The notes beneath the pieces were generated by a model. It searched no databases. It was given only the letters and a program-made list of their open reading frames with translations, and had not been told where the DNA came from. Position numbers and translations under genes: made by a program. A stretch of DNA of 62,898 nt, taken from Phycisphaerales bacterium (GTDB taxonomy: Bacteria > Planctomycetota > Phycisphaerae > WQYP01). Shown one piece after another: positions 18,515-26,955 of the stretch. The stretch is from the NCBI GenBank assembly GCA_009781185.1, contig WQYP01000006.1, forward strand, positions 1-62,898, given 5' to 3'. How positions within the stretch are numbered: position 1 is the stretch's first letter; every line of letters starts with the position of its first letter.

Positions 18515-19708
18515 ATGATTATTGAATTCGTTTCCATCCTTTTGCTGGTGCTGGCAGTGGGAGTGCTTGCTCTCATTTTAATCTTTGTATTGGAGTGTCT
18601 GGTCGCTTGCTTGCCAGGTCGAGTACGTCCGCCAATAGCAAAGGAGCGATCGAACGTAACTGTGCTTATTCCAGCTCACGATGAAGAAGGCCAAATTCGA
18701 ACAGTGCTTGCTCGTATCGCATTACAATTGGCTGAAGGGGATCGTCTTGTAGTAGTGGCAGACAACTGTACCGACCGAACGGCCGAAGTGGCGTGGCAGG
18801 CAGGCGCCACTGTCATCGAACGATCCGACTCGGAACGGCGCGGCAAGGGTTTCGCCCTCGATTGCGGTATCCGTTTCCTCGAAGCCCCCCCCCTCTCACC
18901 ACCCTCCGTCGTGCTGCTGATGGACGCCGATTGCCTCTTGGGTGAAGGCTCACTCGATCTTCTGTGCAGGCAGGCCGAACGGACCGGTCGACCCGTGCAG
19001 GCCCGCTATCTGATGAAGCCACCCGCCGACCCGAGCCCGCGAGACCTGATCTCTGCTTTCGCATTTCTCGTGAAAAACCATGTGCGACCCCTGGCTTGCC
19101 GCCGTATGGGAATACCGTGCCTGTTGACCGGCACTGGCATGGCGCTCCCGTGGACACTGATCCGCACCGCACCTCTGGCCAGCGGCAACATCGTCGAAGA
19201 TATGCAATTAGGCCTCGACCTGGCCATCGCCGGGCACGCTCCGATCTTTTGCGAGGGCGCCGAAGTCACTGGCCAGTTGCCCGCCCATAACGCCGCCGCC
19301 GCCAGCCAGCGACGCCGCTGGGAGCACGGCCACCTCCAAACTCTCCTCCACAATGTTCCCAGACTATTGTGGGCCGGCCTGCGTCGCGGACAATTCAATC
19401 TAGTCGGACAGGCCTTGGATGTATGCATCCCGCCGCTCGCTTTACTGATGGTACTTTGGGTAACAGCAATCAGCTTGGCAATATTCGCAGCATGGATGTT
19501 GGGCATATCCTGGTGGTCGGCAATCCTCTTGGCCTGCGGCGGAGGTCTACTTGGTATCTCGGTATTGGCAGCATGGGCCAAGTTCGCTCGCCACATACTT
19601 CCACTGTCAACGCTGTTGGCTGTGCCATTTTATATTCTATGGAAACTTCCCTTATATACCGCGTTTCTTTTCCGTCGCCAAAAAACATGGATTCGCACTG
19701 CGAGATAA
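18515..19708 (+). CDS. Membrane glycosyltransferase family 2 (cellulose synthase-like)
   Basis: 397 residues: an N-terminal helix, a GT2 domain and two or three C-terminal helices. Visible motifs are TVLIPAHDEEGQI, ADNCTDRTAEVA, LLMDADCLL (DxD), EDMQLGLDLAIAG and QRRRWEHG, the Q-x-x-R-W motif of processive or membrane-anchored GT2 enzymes. A C9 run at 18885-18893 encodes PP within APPLSPPSV, just before the DxD strand, and looks like a low-complexity insertion. The gene follows the HAD-UbiA fusion by 7 bp. Confidence 0.8.
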   Translation: MIIEFVSILLLVLAVGVLALILIFVLECLVACLPGRVRPPIAKERSNVTVLIPAHDEEGQIRTVLARIALQLAEGDRLVVVADNCTDRTAEVAWQAGATVIERSDSERRGKGFALDCGIRFLEAPPLSPPSVVLLMDADCLLGEGSLDLLCRQAERTGRPVQARYLMKPPADPSPRDLISAFAFLVKNHVRPLACRRMGIPCLLTGTGMALPWTLIRTAPLASGNIVEDMQLGLDLAIAGHAPIFCEGAEVTGQLPAHNAAAASQRRRWEHGHLQTLLHNVPRLLWAGLRRGQFNLVGQALDVCIPPLALLMVLWVTAISLAIFAAWMLGISWWSAILLACGGGLLGISVLAAWAKFARHILPLSTLLAVPFYILWKLPLYTAFLFRRQKTWIRTAR

Positions 19709-19728
19709 TGATGATGCTTAACGATTTA

Positions 19729-19862
19729 GAGCCTATCCGAATAGCCCGGCAAGCGTTGATCTTCGATCAACGGCTAAACTGCCTCTGCCCAAAAAGCCCC
19801 GCATTGCCATGCGGGGCTCCACCCCGCAAAGCGGGGTCGCTACCGGTTATTCGGATAGGCTC
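19729..19862. mobile_element. 134-bp MITE with 15-bp terminal inverted repeats
   Basis: GAGCCTATCCGAATA (19729-19743) is repeated perfectly in inverted orientation at 19848-19862. The element is flanked on both sides by TTA, consistent with a 3-bp TNA target duplication as made by the IS1031 group of IS5. Inside are the shared GC hairpin (19795-19818) and a second hairpin, ACCCCGC/GCGGGGT. It has no coding capacity. It lies between two exopolysaccharide genes, in a 178-bp gap. Confidence 0.75.
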
Positions 19863-19886
19863 TTAACGGTTTAACGATTTGACGAT

Positions 19887-20678
19887 ATGATGAATTTGCT
19901 TCCTACCATTCAACTTCGCGGTGCTAAACTGCACGCGGTCACCGAGGCTCAGTGCATCGGCCATATTCTGGACGAGTTGGACGCTGCTCGCGGTGGTGTT
20001 GTGATCACGCCGAACCTGGACCACCTGCATCGTTTGGAGCGTGATGCGAGTTTCGCCGCGTTGTACCAGCATGCGGACCTGATCATCGCGGACGGTATGC
20101 CGCTGGTGTGGGCCAGCCGTCTGCAAGGGACCCCCCTACCGCAGCGAGTCGCCGGCTCGACGCTTTTCATCCATCTCAGCAAAGCTGCCGCCCAGCGAAA
20201 CAGAACTATCTTTTTGCTTGGCGGCGCCCCGAGCACTGCCGATCGAGCGGCCGCCATTTTGCAGGGCCGCTTCCCTGGCCTGACCATCGCCGGCACCTGT
20301 TGCCCACCGATGGGCTTCGAGCGCGATCCGGCAACCATGGAGAAAATCAAGTCCCACCTGCTCGTCAGCCGCCCCGACATCGTCTACGTCGGACTGGGAT
20401 CGCCCAAGCAGGAGCGTCTCATCGAACAGCTCAAAAACCTTCTGCCGCGCGCATGGTGGCTGGGCGTCGGCATCAGCTTCAGCTTCCTCTGCGGCGAAGT
20501 CCGGCGGGCACCACGCTGGATGCAACGCTGCGGACTCGAATGGACGCATCGCCTCTGGCAGGAACCCGGCCGACTCGCCAAACGATATCTGATCGACGAT
20601 CTGCCCTTCGCACTGCGGCTCTTCACCGGTGCCTATTGGAATCGACTCACTTATAATCGGGAACGAAAGGACGGATGA
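19887..20678 (+). CDS. WecG/TagA/CpsF family glycosyltransferase (GT26)
   Basis: 263 residues, the usual family length. Motifs are TPNLDHLHRLERD (41-53), ADGMPLVWASR (68-78) and YVGLGSPKQE (167-176), all diagnostic of GT26. The enzyme typically transfers a ManNAc-type residue to the undecaprenyl-linked primer, so it may act early in repeat-unit assembly after the initiating sugar transferase at 27-28 kb. The gene follows the MITE. Its end overlaps rfbB by 4 bp. Confidence 0.85.
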   Translation: MMNLLPTIQLRGAKLHAVTEAQCIGHILDELDAARGGVVITPNLDHLHRLERDASFAALYQHADLIIADGMPLVWASRLQGTPLPQRVAGSTLFIHLSKAAAQRNRTIFLLGGAPSTADRAAAILQGRFPGLTIAGTCCPPMGFERDPATMEKIKSHLLVSRPDIVYVGLGSPKQERLIEQLKNLLPRAWWLGVGISFSFLCGEVRRAPRWMQRCGLEWTHRLWQEPGRLAKRYLIDDLPFALRLFTGAYWNRLTYNRERKDG

Positions 20679-21703
20679 TGCGAACACTATTAGTCACTGG
20701 AGCGGCAGGTTTCATCGGCGCCAACTTCGTACGCATGCTCGTGCGACGTCAGGAACCTGTGCGGCTGATTGCAGTCGACAAACTCACTTACGCCGGCAAT
20801 CTTGCAAATATCCAAGACGTGATCGACAACCATCGCGTTATTTTTGTCAAAGGCGACATCTGCGACGCCGAGTTGATGGGGCGCCTATGGGATCAGTATG
20901 CGATCCGCGAGGTGGTACATTTTGCCGCTGAAAGCCATGTAGACCGATCGATTCTTGGATCAGGACCCTTTATTCAAGCCAATGTGGTCGGAACGCAGGT
21001 GCTTCTGGACACTGCCCGTGCGAAGGGCGTGGATCGTTATCTTCAGGTGAGTACGGACGAGGTTTACGGAACGTTGCCAGAGGACCGGCCAGAGATCAAG
21101 TTCACCGAAGAGACGCCGTTGGCTCCTAACAGTCCTTATTCCGCTTCCAAGGCGGCGGCCGATTGTTTGGTGCGGTCCTATTTCCATACATTTAAGCTAC
21201 CGGTATTGATTACGCGTTGCTCGAATAATTACGGGCCGTATCAATTTCCTGAAAAGCTTATCCCGCTGTTCGTGACCAACTTGATCGAGGGTCGGCAAGT
21301 CCCGCTCTATGGCGATGGGATGAACGTCCGCGACTGGCTTTACGTGGAAGACCATTGCGAAGCCATTTGGGCGGTGCTGAACAAAGGGCGAGTCGGCGAG
21401 GTTTACAACATCGGCGGTAACAACGAAATTCCCAATCGCAAAATAACCGAGACGATTTTGGACGAAATGGGGAAAAAATGGGCGGAATCGGTCCAATATG
21501 TGAAGGATCGTCCCGGGCACGACCGCCGCTACGCCATCGATGCTACAAAGATCAAACGGGAGCTGGGCTGGTCGCCGCGCTATCGTTTTGGGGAAGCGAT
21601 GAAAACAACGATCCAGTGGTATCATCAAAACGAAAACTGGTGGCGAGCGATCAAGAGCGGCGAATACCTGCAATACTACAACCAGCAATACGGCCAGCGA
21701 TAA
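20675..21703 (+). CDS. rfbB: dTDP-glucose 4,6-dehydratase
   Basis: 342 residues of the extended SDR family. GAAGFIGANF (9-18) binds NAD; STDEVYG (126-132) carries the T-D-E triad of dehydratases, and YSASK (155-159) the catalytic Tyr and Lys. It converts dTDP-glucose to dTDP-4-keto-6-deoxyglucose. RfbA at 32.7 kb makes its substrate. RfbC and RfbD are not in the window, so the end product (rhamnose or another 6-deoxysugar) is undetermined. Confidence 0.93.
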   Translation: MMRTLLVTGAAGFIGANFVRMLVRRQEPVRLIAVDKLTYAGNLANIQDVIDNHRVIFVKGDICDAELMGRLWDQYAIREVVHFAAESHVDRSILGSGPFIQANVVGTQVLLDTARAKGVDRYLQVSTDEVYGTLPEDRPEIKFTEETPLAPNSPYSASKAAADCLVRSYFHTFKLPVLITRCSNNYGPYQFPEKLIPLFVTNLIEGRQVPLYGDGMNVRDWLYVEDHCEAIWAVLNKGRVGEVYNIGGNNEIPNRKITETILDEMGKKWAESVQYVKDRPGHDRRYAIDATKIKRELGWSPRYRFGEAMKTTIQWYHQNENWWRAIKSGEYLQYYNQQYGQR

Positions 21704-22012
21704 TAGGAATGGGGGACCGTTGATTATCGGGTATGCCCGTTTTTCCGGGCATGCACGGAAATTAGCCGCAGGCAGACACAGACAAACACAGACAGGAATT
21801 GAAAAATAAAATCTGTCTGTGTTTGTCTGTATTTGTCTGTGGTTCGTTTAATCGCGGCATGCGTGGGCATCTCGGACAAACGGGCGTGCCCTGGTTATCG
21901 GCGATTTCGCGGATTATCGGCGATCTAATGTGGGGTACCAACTTTACCGATTGAACTAAGAAGCCAGCGGAGCTGTCTCTCCGCTGAGAGGAAGGCCTTT
22001 GGACTCGCCAAG
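21704..22012. repeat. Nested inverted repeats in a 309-bp gene gap
   Basis: The core is a long hairpin (about 21764-21846) whose arms are versions of CAGACACAGACAAACACAG and its complement CTGTCTGTGTTTGTCTG. It is flanked by a diverged outer inverted repeat (GGTATGCCCG near 21730 with CGGGCGTGCCC near 21881-21891). The same inner repeat family is seen at 38845-38880 and 56500-56582. No gene is seen. It could terminate transcription within the locus. Confidence 0.6.
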
Positions 22013-22933
22013 ATGAGAATCACAGCATCGACACGTTTCCTTGAATCGCGGCGCGAGCCCAGCCATATCCCGCGTTCGCTGATTGTCCTCTCCGGCAACC
22101 TTCATCAATCCAACCCGATGGGAACACTTCAGCGTTCCCTCCTGGACCTCCCGATCGATAAAAAACAATCGCTTCTGACGCTCTGGCACGCACAGGCCGC
22201 GGCGTTTTCTGATGGGGTGGGAGCCGCAACGGATTTTCTGCGAGTCGTTGTCAGTGCTGACGTTCCGGTACCCGTTTCAATGCCGCAGGTGCTTGTGGAG
22301 CGTGACCCCGCTGAATTCCGCGGCACCGGCGGCGTGCTTGCCGACGTCTGCCGTGCATACGACGATCACGATTGGGTCTGGATGGCGAATGCAGCACAGA
22401 TTCCGCTGATGCCGCTGCAGGAACTATTGGAAACGTGTCAACACGTCGGTGACGATGTGATCCTCTGGACGAATCACAGGAACGAACCGATCGGGTTCAT
22501 GCTCGTGCGATGCGCGTGCCTGAAGCTGATTTCGGACATCGGTTACGTGGACTTCAAGGAGCAGGCCTTGCCGCTGATCGCCAAACGCCATCACGTGGGG
22601 GTTGTGACCTGTCCGCATCCGATCGTCGTCCCGGTCCGCACACGAAGCGAATATATAAGCGCACTGCGATATCAACATTTAGCTGGGAAACAATCTGCCG
22701 ATTCCATCAGTGCTTTCGCCGAAGATTATCGATCCACTTTTTGCATTGTTGAAGAAGGCTCGATGGTGGAAGAAGGTTGCGATTTGCACGATAGCGTGAT
22801 TTTAAGGGGCGCTCGCGTGGCAAAGGGAGCGATGGTGATTCGCTCCATCATCGGGCGTGGTGCGATGATTTCCGCTGGAGAACGAGTTATTGATTCGGTC
22901 CGAGCCGGACCAGCCGCCGGAGCGCAAGGATGA
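22013..22933 (+). CDS. Nucleotidyltransferase-like protein of the exosortase locus
   Basis: 306 residues. The first half resembles an NDP-sugar pyrophosphorylase fold but lacks the normal G-x-G-T-R-x-x-P-x-T signature; SGNLHQSNPMGTLQRSLLDLP sits in its place. EFRGTGGVLADVCRAYDDHDWVWMANAAQI could be the strand carrying the nucleotide site. The last 50 residues (VEEGCDLHDSVILRGARVAKGAMVIRSI and on) are a short hexapeptide beta helix. Catalysis is therefore doubtful; it may be a regulatory or degenerate homologue. Overlaps the exosortase start by 4 bp. Confidence 0.6.
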   Translation: MRITASTRFLESRREPSHIPRSLIVLSGNLHQSNPMGTLQRSLLDLPIDKKQSLLTLWHAQAAAFSDGVGAATDFLRVVVSADVPVPVSMPQVLVERDPAEFRGTGGVLADVCRAYDDHDWVWMANAAQIPLMPLQELLETCQHVGDDVILWTNHRNEPIGFMLVRCACLKLISDIGYVDFKEQALPLIAKRHHVGVVTCPHPIVVPVRTRSEYISALRYQHLAGKQSADSISAFAEDYRSTFCIVEEGSMVEEGCDLHDSVILRGARVAKGAMVIRSIIGRGAMISAGERVIDSVRAGPAAGAQG

Positions 22934-23808
22934 GTCAGCTACGATCTTCACAGACCGGATGGACCCGCTGGCATGCGGTCGCATCCCTTGTTTTCGTGGT
23001 GTTGGGCGTCATAACAACCAGGGACGCATGGCATGATCTATGCTTGATCGCATGTGAAGATGAAGAAGCCAGTCACATTCTGCTGGTGCCGATCGTTGCG
23101 TTGTGGCTCATCTGGGTCCGGCGCGGTCGCCTGCGAGGCTGCAAACCCGAAGGCACGTGGATCGGCCCCGTGGTCATGACGCTTGGACTTCTTCTCTACA
23201 AGTGCGGCGATCATTTCATTATCCAGTCCTTCTGGCACGGCGGCGCCGTCATGTTCGTACTGGGATGCCTCCTGACAGTCCTGGGCTGGCATGTCCTGGT
23301 ACGTTTCCTCCCGGTGGCACTGGTGCTGGTGTTCCTCATCCCGGTCCCGGGCCGCTTCCGGCAACAAATCGCCATACCACTGGAGCAAGTGACGGCTGCG
23401 GTCACGCAAATGTGCTGCGAGTTTTTTGGCATGGAAGTCAGGCGTGCCGGAAACATTCTCACCATACGAGGCATTGATGTAACGATTGCCGAAGCATGCA
23501 ATGGATTGCGGATGATCTTTACACTCACACTGGTTTCCTTCGCCTTCGCCTTCGGCACACCGTTACGCGGATTCGTCCGCATTCTGGTGCTTGCCGCATG
23601 TCCACTCTCTACCATTTTTTGTAACGTGCTCCGACTGGTGCCGACGGTTTGGGTGTATGGCTATTACTCCGGCGCCACGGCTGAAAAATTCCACGATATC
23701 AGCGGTTGGCTCATGCTCCTCGTGGCTTTCCTGCTTCCCATGGGAATCCTGCGACTGCTTCGATGGGCTCTCATCCCCGTGACTCAATTTACGTTGGCTT
23801 ATGACTAA
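22930..23808 (+). CDS. Exosortase (membrane transpeptidase of PEP-CTERM/VPLPA-CTERM sorting)
   Basis: 292 residues with about eight helices. The triad of the exosortase/archaeosortase family is visible: Cys190 in IAEACNGLR, Arg235 in FCNVLRLVPT and His255 in EKFHDISGW. It would cleave the C-terminal sorting signals of surface proteins at the membrane. Five candidate substrates lie in this window: three VPLPA-type and two PEP-type. The subtype cannot be assigned by eye. It is embedded in the exopolysaccharide operon and followed directly by EpsI, its usual partner. Confidence 0.9.
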   Translation: MSQLRSSQTGWTRWHAVASLVFVVLGVITTRDAWHDLCLIACEDEEASHILLVPIVALWLIWVRRGRLRGCKPEGTWIGPVVMTLGLLLYKCGDHFIIQSFWHGGAVMFVLGCLLTVLGWHVLVRFLPVALVLVFLIPVPGRFRQQIAIPLEQVTAAVTQMCCEFFGMEVRRAGNILTIRGIDVTIAEACNGLRMIFTLTLVSFAFAFGTPLRGFVRILVLAACPLSTIFCNVLRLVPTVWVYGYYSGATAEKFHDISGWLMLLVAFLLPMGILRLLRWALIPVTQFTLAYD

Positions 23809-24499
23809 ACGTTCATCAGGCATTCTCTTTCACCCGACGACGCCTCGCCTTGTTGCGTTGACCATGATTGGCGGGGTTGTGTTTGGCCAGTTATGGGCTG
23901 ACCGCTCAGCTCCGGACGCTGAAGCCTATCACGCCAAAATACGCGATATTGCATCACGAGCACCCATGCTGATAGGCGAATGGGTTGGCAGTGATATGCC
24001 GGTACCGCCCGCGGCGGTGGCTCTCCTGAAGCCCAATGTCATTCTTTCGAGAAAATTCGTGAACTTTCGCACAGGTTCGCAGGTGCAGTTTCTGCTCGTG
24101 CAATGCCGCGATGCACGGGATCTGCTCGGCCATTACCCGCCGGTGTGCTATGTGGCCCATGGCTGGCAATTGACGAAAACGGAAGCTCAGGATTGGCAAA
24201 TCGGCGGTCGCATGTTTCATGGCACACGTTACGACTTTTCGCCGGGCACGTCCGATCAAACCGTACCGCTGGTCATCAGCAATTTCATGCTGGTTCCGGG
24301 CGCGGATAGTTACCGTGACATGCAAGGCGTCGATGCGGCCGCCAAAAACCATCGGCGAAGGCTCCTGGGCGCCGCGCAAATTCAGGTTGTCACGTCAGAA
24401 CGCTTATCCATCGCGGAGCACGACGCAGTGCTGGAAATGCTTGTGTGGGCTCATCGGGACTTGATCGATGCCATCGGGGCAGGAGCGTCTGGGCCATGA
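23801..24499 (+). CDS. EpsI-family exosortase-associated protein (DUF3485)
   Basis: 232 residues. One N-terminal hydrophobic anchor (about residues 15-33) precedes an exported domain. LVQCRDARDLLGHYPPVCYVAHGW, with its CYPxxG-like core (GHYPPVCY), is the hallmark of EpsI proteins encoded next to or fused with exosortases. Its biochemical role is not established. Overlaps exosortase by 8 bp and the Wzc-like gene by 4 bp, so translation of the three is probably coupled. Confidence 0.85.
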   Translation: MTKRSSGILFHPTTPRLVALTMIGGVVFGQLWADRSAPDAEAYHAKIRDIASRAPMLIGEWVGSDMPVPPAAVALLKPNVILSRKFVNFRTGSQVQFLLVQCRDARDLLGHYPPVCYVAHGWQLTKTEAQDWQIGGRMFHGTRYDFSPGTSDQTVPLVISNFMLVPGADSYRDMQGVDAAAKNHRRRLLGAAQIQVVTSERLSIAEHDAVLEMLVWAHRDLIDAIGAGASGP

Positions 24500-26946
24500 T
24501 ACAAGCGAATGCCTTGATACGAACGGATGCGGGGGATGAGAGTTCCGAGTCGCAACTGTCCAAAGCGACCGCTCAACCGGCGCAGGAACATCCCGTGGCC
24601 ATCGCGCTGCGGCTCCTGCGAGGACGATACCACTGGGCGATCATCCTCGGCGTCATCCTGGGCGCAGTGGGAGGCATCGGCGGTTATCTGGCGAAAGTTC
24701 CGCCGTACCAGAGCGTCGGCACCATCCAGATTCGCGCGGTTGTGCCGAAAATTCTGTATCCAACCGATCAGAACAACGTCATGCCGATGTTCGAATCCTT
24801 TATCCAATCCCAGGTCGCGATTATTCAAAGTCAGCGGGTACTGGAAATGGCCAGGCAATCGCCGGACTGGCAGGCGGTGCGTCCGAACGCCACAACCGCG
24901 GCATTGGCCAAGGCACTGATGGTCGACCATCGTCCGAACACCGAGTTGATCTATGTTGGTTTTACAGACCCAGATCCCAAAGTCGCGGTGGCGGGCGCCA
25001 AATCGTTCATTGGTGCTTATCAAAATATCTTTAAGGAATACGACGCCAAAAGCGACGCCGAGCGATCGCAGGTGCTGGAAGATCTCCGAACCGCATTATC
25101 CAACCAGCTCAAAGGGCTCAACAGCCAGGTTTCAGCCATTGCCACGGAATATGGTACGGACAATTTGGAGTCCCTCTATAAGTTCAAGGAGAGCGAACTT
25201 GCCCGGCAGGAAAGCCAGATGCGGCAACTCCAGGTGGAAATAAGCATGTTTGACACCGGCCCAAAGACCGATGCGTCAACGCAGCCCGCGGAGCCAACGC
25301 TTGAGTTGATCGCGCAACGCGATCCAATAATGAGTGAATACCTGCGGCTTCAGACAGTGCAGGAAACCGATCTCACCGGTCTCCTCAACTATTGCGGCGA
25401 CAATCACCCCAAAGTCCGTGCAGCGCGCATGGCACTGGAATCGACCCGCGCCTCAATCGCACAGCAAAAAGAAAAATATATGCGAGACCGCACAAGCGCT
25501 GTGCCTACCCAGACGGGAACAAGCGACGACCCCACGCTGCTGCTGGCACAACTCCAACAACGTGGAAAAAACGCAAAAGCTATCTACGAACAGTTGAAAA
25601 CGGAAACCCTGGACCTGGGCCGCAAGCAATTGCAGCTAAAGACGCTCAAAGACCAAATCGACACGGTCCAGCACAACTTGCAGGAAGTCAAGGGCCGCAT
25701 GGAGCAACTCAACGTCGAATCATCGTCCATCAGCGGCCGCATCAGCATCATCAGCACCGGCGATCAGCCAGCAGCGCCCGTCAGCGATAAGCGCAAGACA
25801 CTCGCCGGCCTGGGTGGATTCGGTGGACTGGCTCTGGGCTTTGGATTGGCCATGCTGCGGGGTTACACAGATAAACGGATCAAGGACCTCGCCGACGCTG
25901 AGTATACTTTCAAGTACTCGACGAAGTTCCTTGGATTTTTGCCAGTTTTGCCGGAGGATACTTCCGATCCGATGCAAGTATCACTGGCGGCACATTGCGT
26001 GCACCACGTCCGCATGCTCCTGCAACTCAATCCGCACCTCCCCGCCCGGCCGGTCTGGAGCGTCACCAGCGCCACCGCCGGCGACGGCAAAACCAGCCTC
26101 AGCATGGCGCTGGGGATGTCCTTTGCGGCCTCCGGCTTAAAAACCTTGCTGATCGATTGCGATCTGATCGGTGGCGGCCTGACCGCGCGGATGAATCCCG
26201 TCGTCCGACACCGCAAAATTGGCCAGATTCTCTTGCAGGAAGGATTGCTCAGCGAAGAACACATTGCCGCGGCACTGAATCGCGCCAAAACTTCGGGGCG
26301 CAAGATCGGGGAGGAACTCGTCAACGCCGGCGTCCTCACCAGTGCCGATCTCGACCATGCGCTGAGGGTCCAGCGTGCCGCGTCCATGGGATTGCAGGAC
26401 ATGCTCGGCGGCGAATCGCTGACGGAATGTGTGACAAGTACGGGCATCCCCAATCTATTCATTTTGCCCTTGGGGCAGTCTGACACACAGTACGCCGACC
26501 ATATATCGCCGCGTACGGTCCGCCGGCTAGTCGACGAAGCGCGTGAGCATTTTGAAACCATCATCATTGACACAGGCCCCATTCTGGGCAGCCTGGACGC
26601 GGCGATGATCGCTGCGCAAGTGGACGAAGTCATCCTCGCCGTACCCCGGAACCAGTCGCGGACATTGGCGGATCAAGCGATCTCGCAACTGAAAACGATC
26701 GGCTCGCGTCTGGCCGGCGCCATCTTCAACCGCGTTTTGCCAGACGACATCACATCGTCGCATTCCAGTTCCTCCATAGGCATTCGCTCGGCGCCGCCGG
26801 TTCACACTAATGGAGCTAAAAATACACACTCTTCCAATGGTTCGGCGAACGGCTCGGCGAATGGTCCCACCAATGGTTCGAATGGTTCGACACGGCTTGG
26901 TCCACTGGGACGAGCGGTGACATCTTCCACGATTAATAACTTATGA
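24496..26946 (+). CDS. Wzc-like polysaccharide co-polymerase with inserted MshEN-like domain
   Basis: 816 residues. Residues 40-70 are the first membrane segment with a Wzz region after it; 190-415 are coiled coil; 436-456 the second membrane segment; 515-750 a BY-kinase-type P-loop domain with Walker A TAGDGKTSLS (527-536), Walker A' LLIDCDL (551-557) and Walker B IIIDTGP (689-695). Between A' and B sits an extra module: two 24-residue motifs at 574-597 (KIGQILLQEGLLSEE...) and 603-626 (KIGEELVNAGVLTSA...Q), separated by exactly five residues. This is the arrangement of the MshEN cyclic di-GMP receptor domain. The C-tail (751-816) is rich in Asn, Gly and Ser and has no Tyr, so the usual autophosphorylated Tyr cluster is missing. 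Probable role: chain-length control and export. Start set by ATGA overlap with epsI. Confidence 0.8.
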   Translation: MIQANALIRTDAGDESSESQLSKATAQPAQEHPVAIALRLLRGRYHWAIILGVILGAVGGIGGYLAKVPPYQSVGTIQIRAVVPKILYPTDQNNVMPMFESFIQSQVAIIQSQRVLEMARQSPDWQAVRPNATTAALAKALMVDHRPNTELIYVGFTDPDPKVAVAGAKSFIGAYQNIFKEYDAKSDAERSQVLEDLRTALSNQLKGLNSQVSAIATEYGTDNLESLYKFKESELARQESQMRQLQVEISMFDTGPKTDASTQPAEPTLELIAQRDPIMSEYLRLQTVQETDLTGLLNYCGDNHPKVRAARMALESTRASIAQQKEKYMRDRTSAVPTQTGTSDDPTLLLAQLQQRGKNAKAIYEQLKTETLDLGRKQLQLKTLKDQIDTVQHNLQEVKGRMEQLNVESSSISGRISIISTGDQPAAPVSDKRKTLAGLGGFGGLALGFGLAMLRGYTDKRIKDLADAEYTFKYSTKFLGFLPVLPEDTSDPMQVSLAAHCVHHVRMLLQLNPHLPARPVWSVTSATAGDGKTSLSMALGMSFAASGLKTLLIDCDLIGGGLTARMNPVVRHRKIGQILLQEGLLSEEHIAAALNRAKTSGRKIGEELVNAGVLTSADLDHALRVQRAASMGLQDMLGGESLTECVTSTGIPNLFILPLGQSDTQYADHISPRTVRRLVDEAREHFETIIIDTGPILGSLDAAMIAAQVDEVILAVPRNQSRTLADQAISQLKTIGSRLAGAIFNRVLPDDITSSHSSSSIGIRSAPPVHTNGAKNTHSSNGSANGSANGPTNGSNGSTRLGPLGRAVTSSTINNL

Positions 26947-26955
26947 GGAGACTCG

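Noticed and set aside
21764..21846. tRNA or small RNA gene in the long hairpin
   Set aside because: The stem is made of repeated CAGACA units found elsewhere and has no cloverleaf or T-loop signature.
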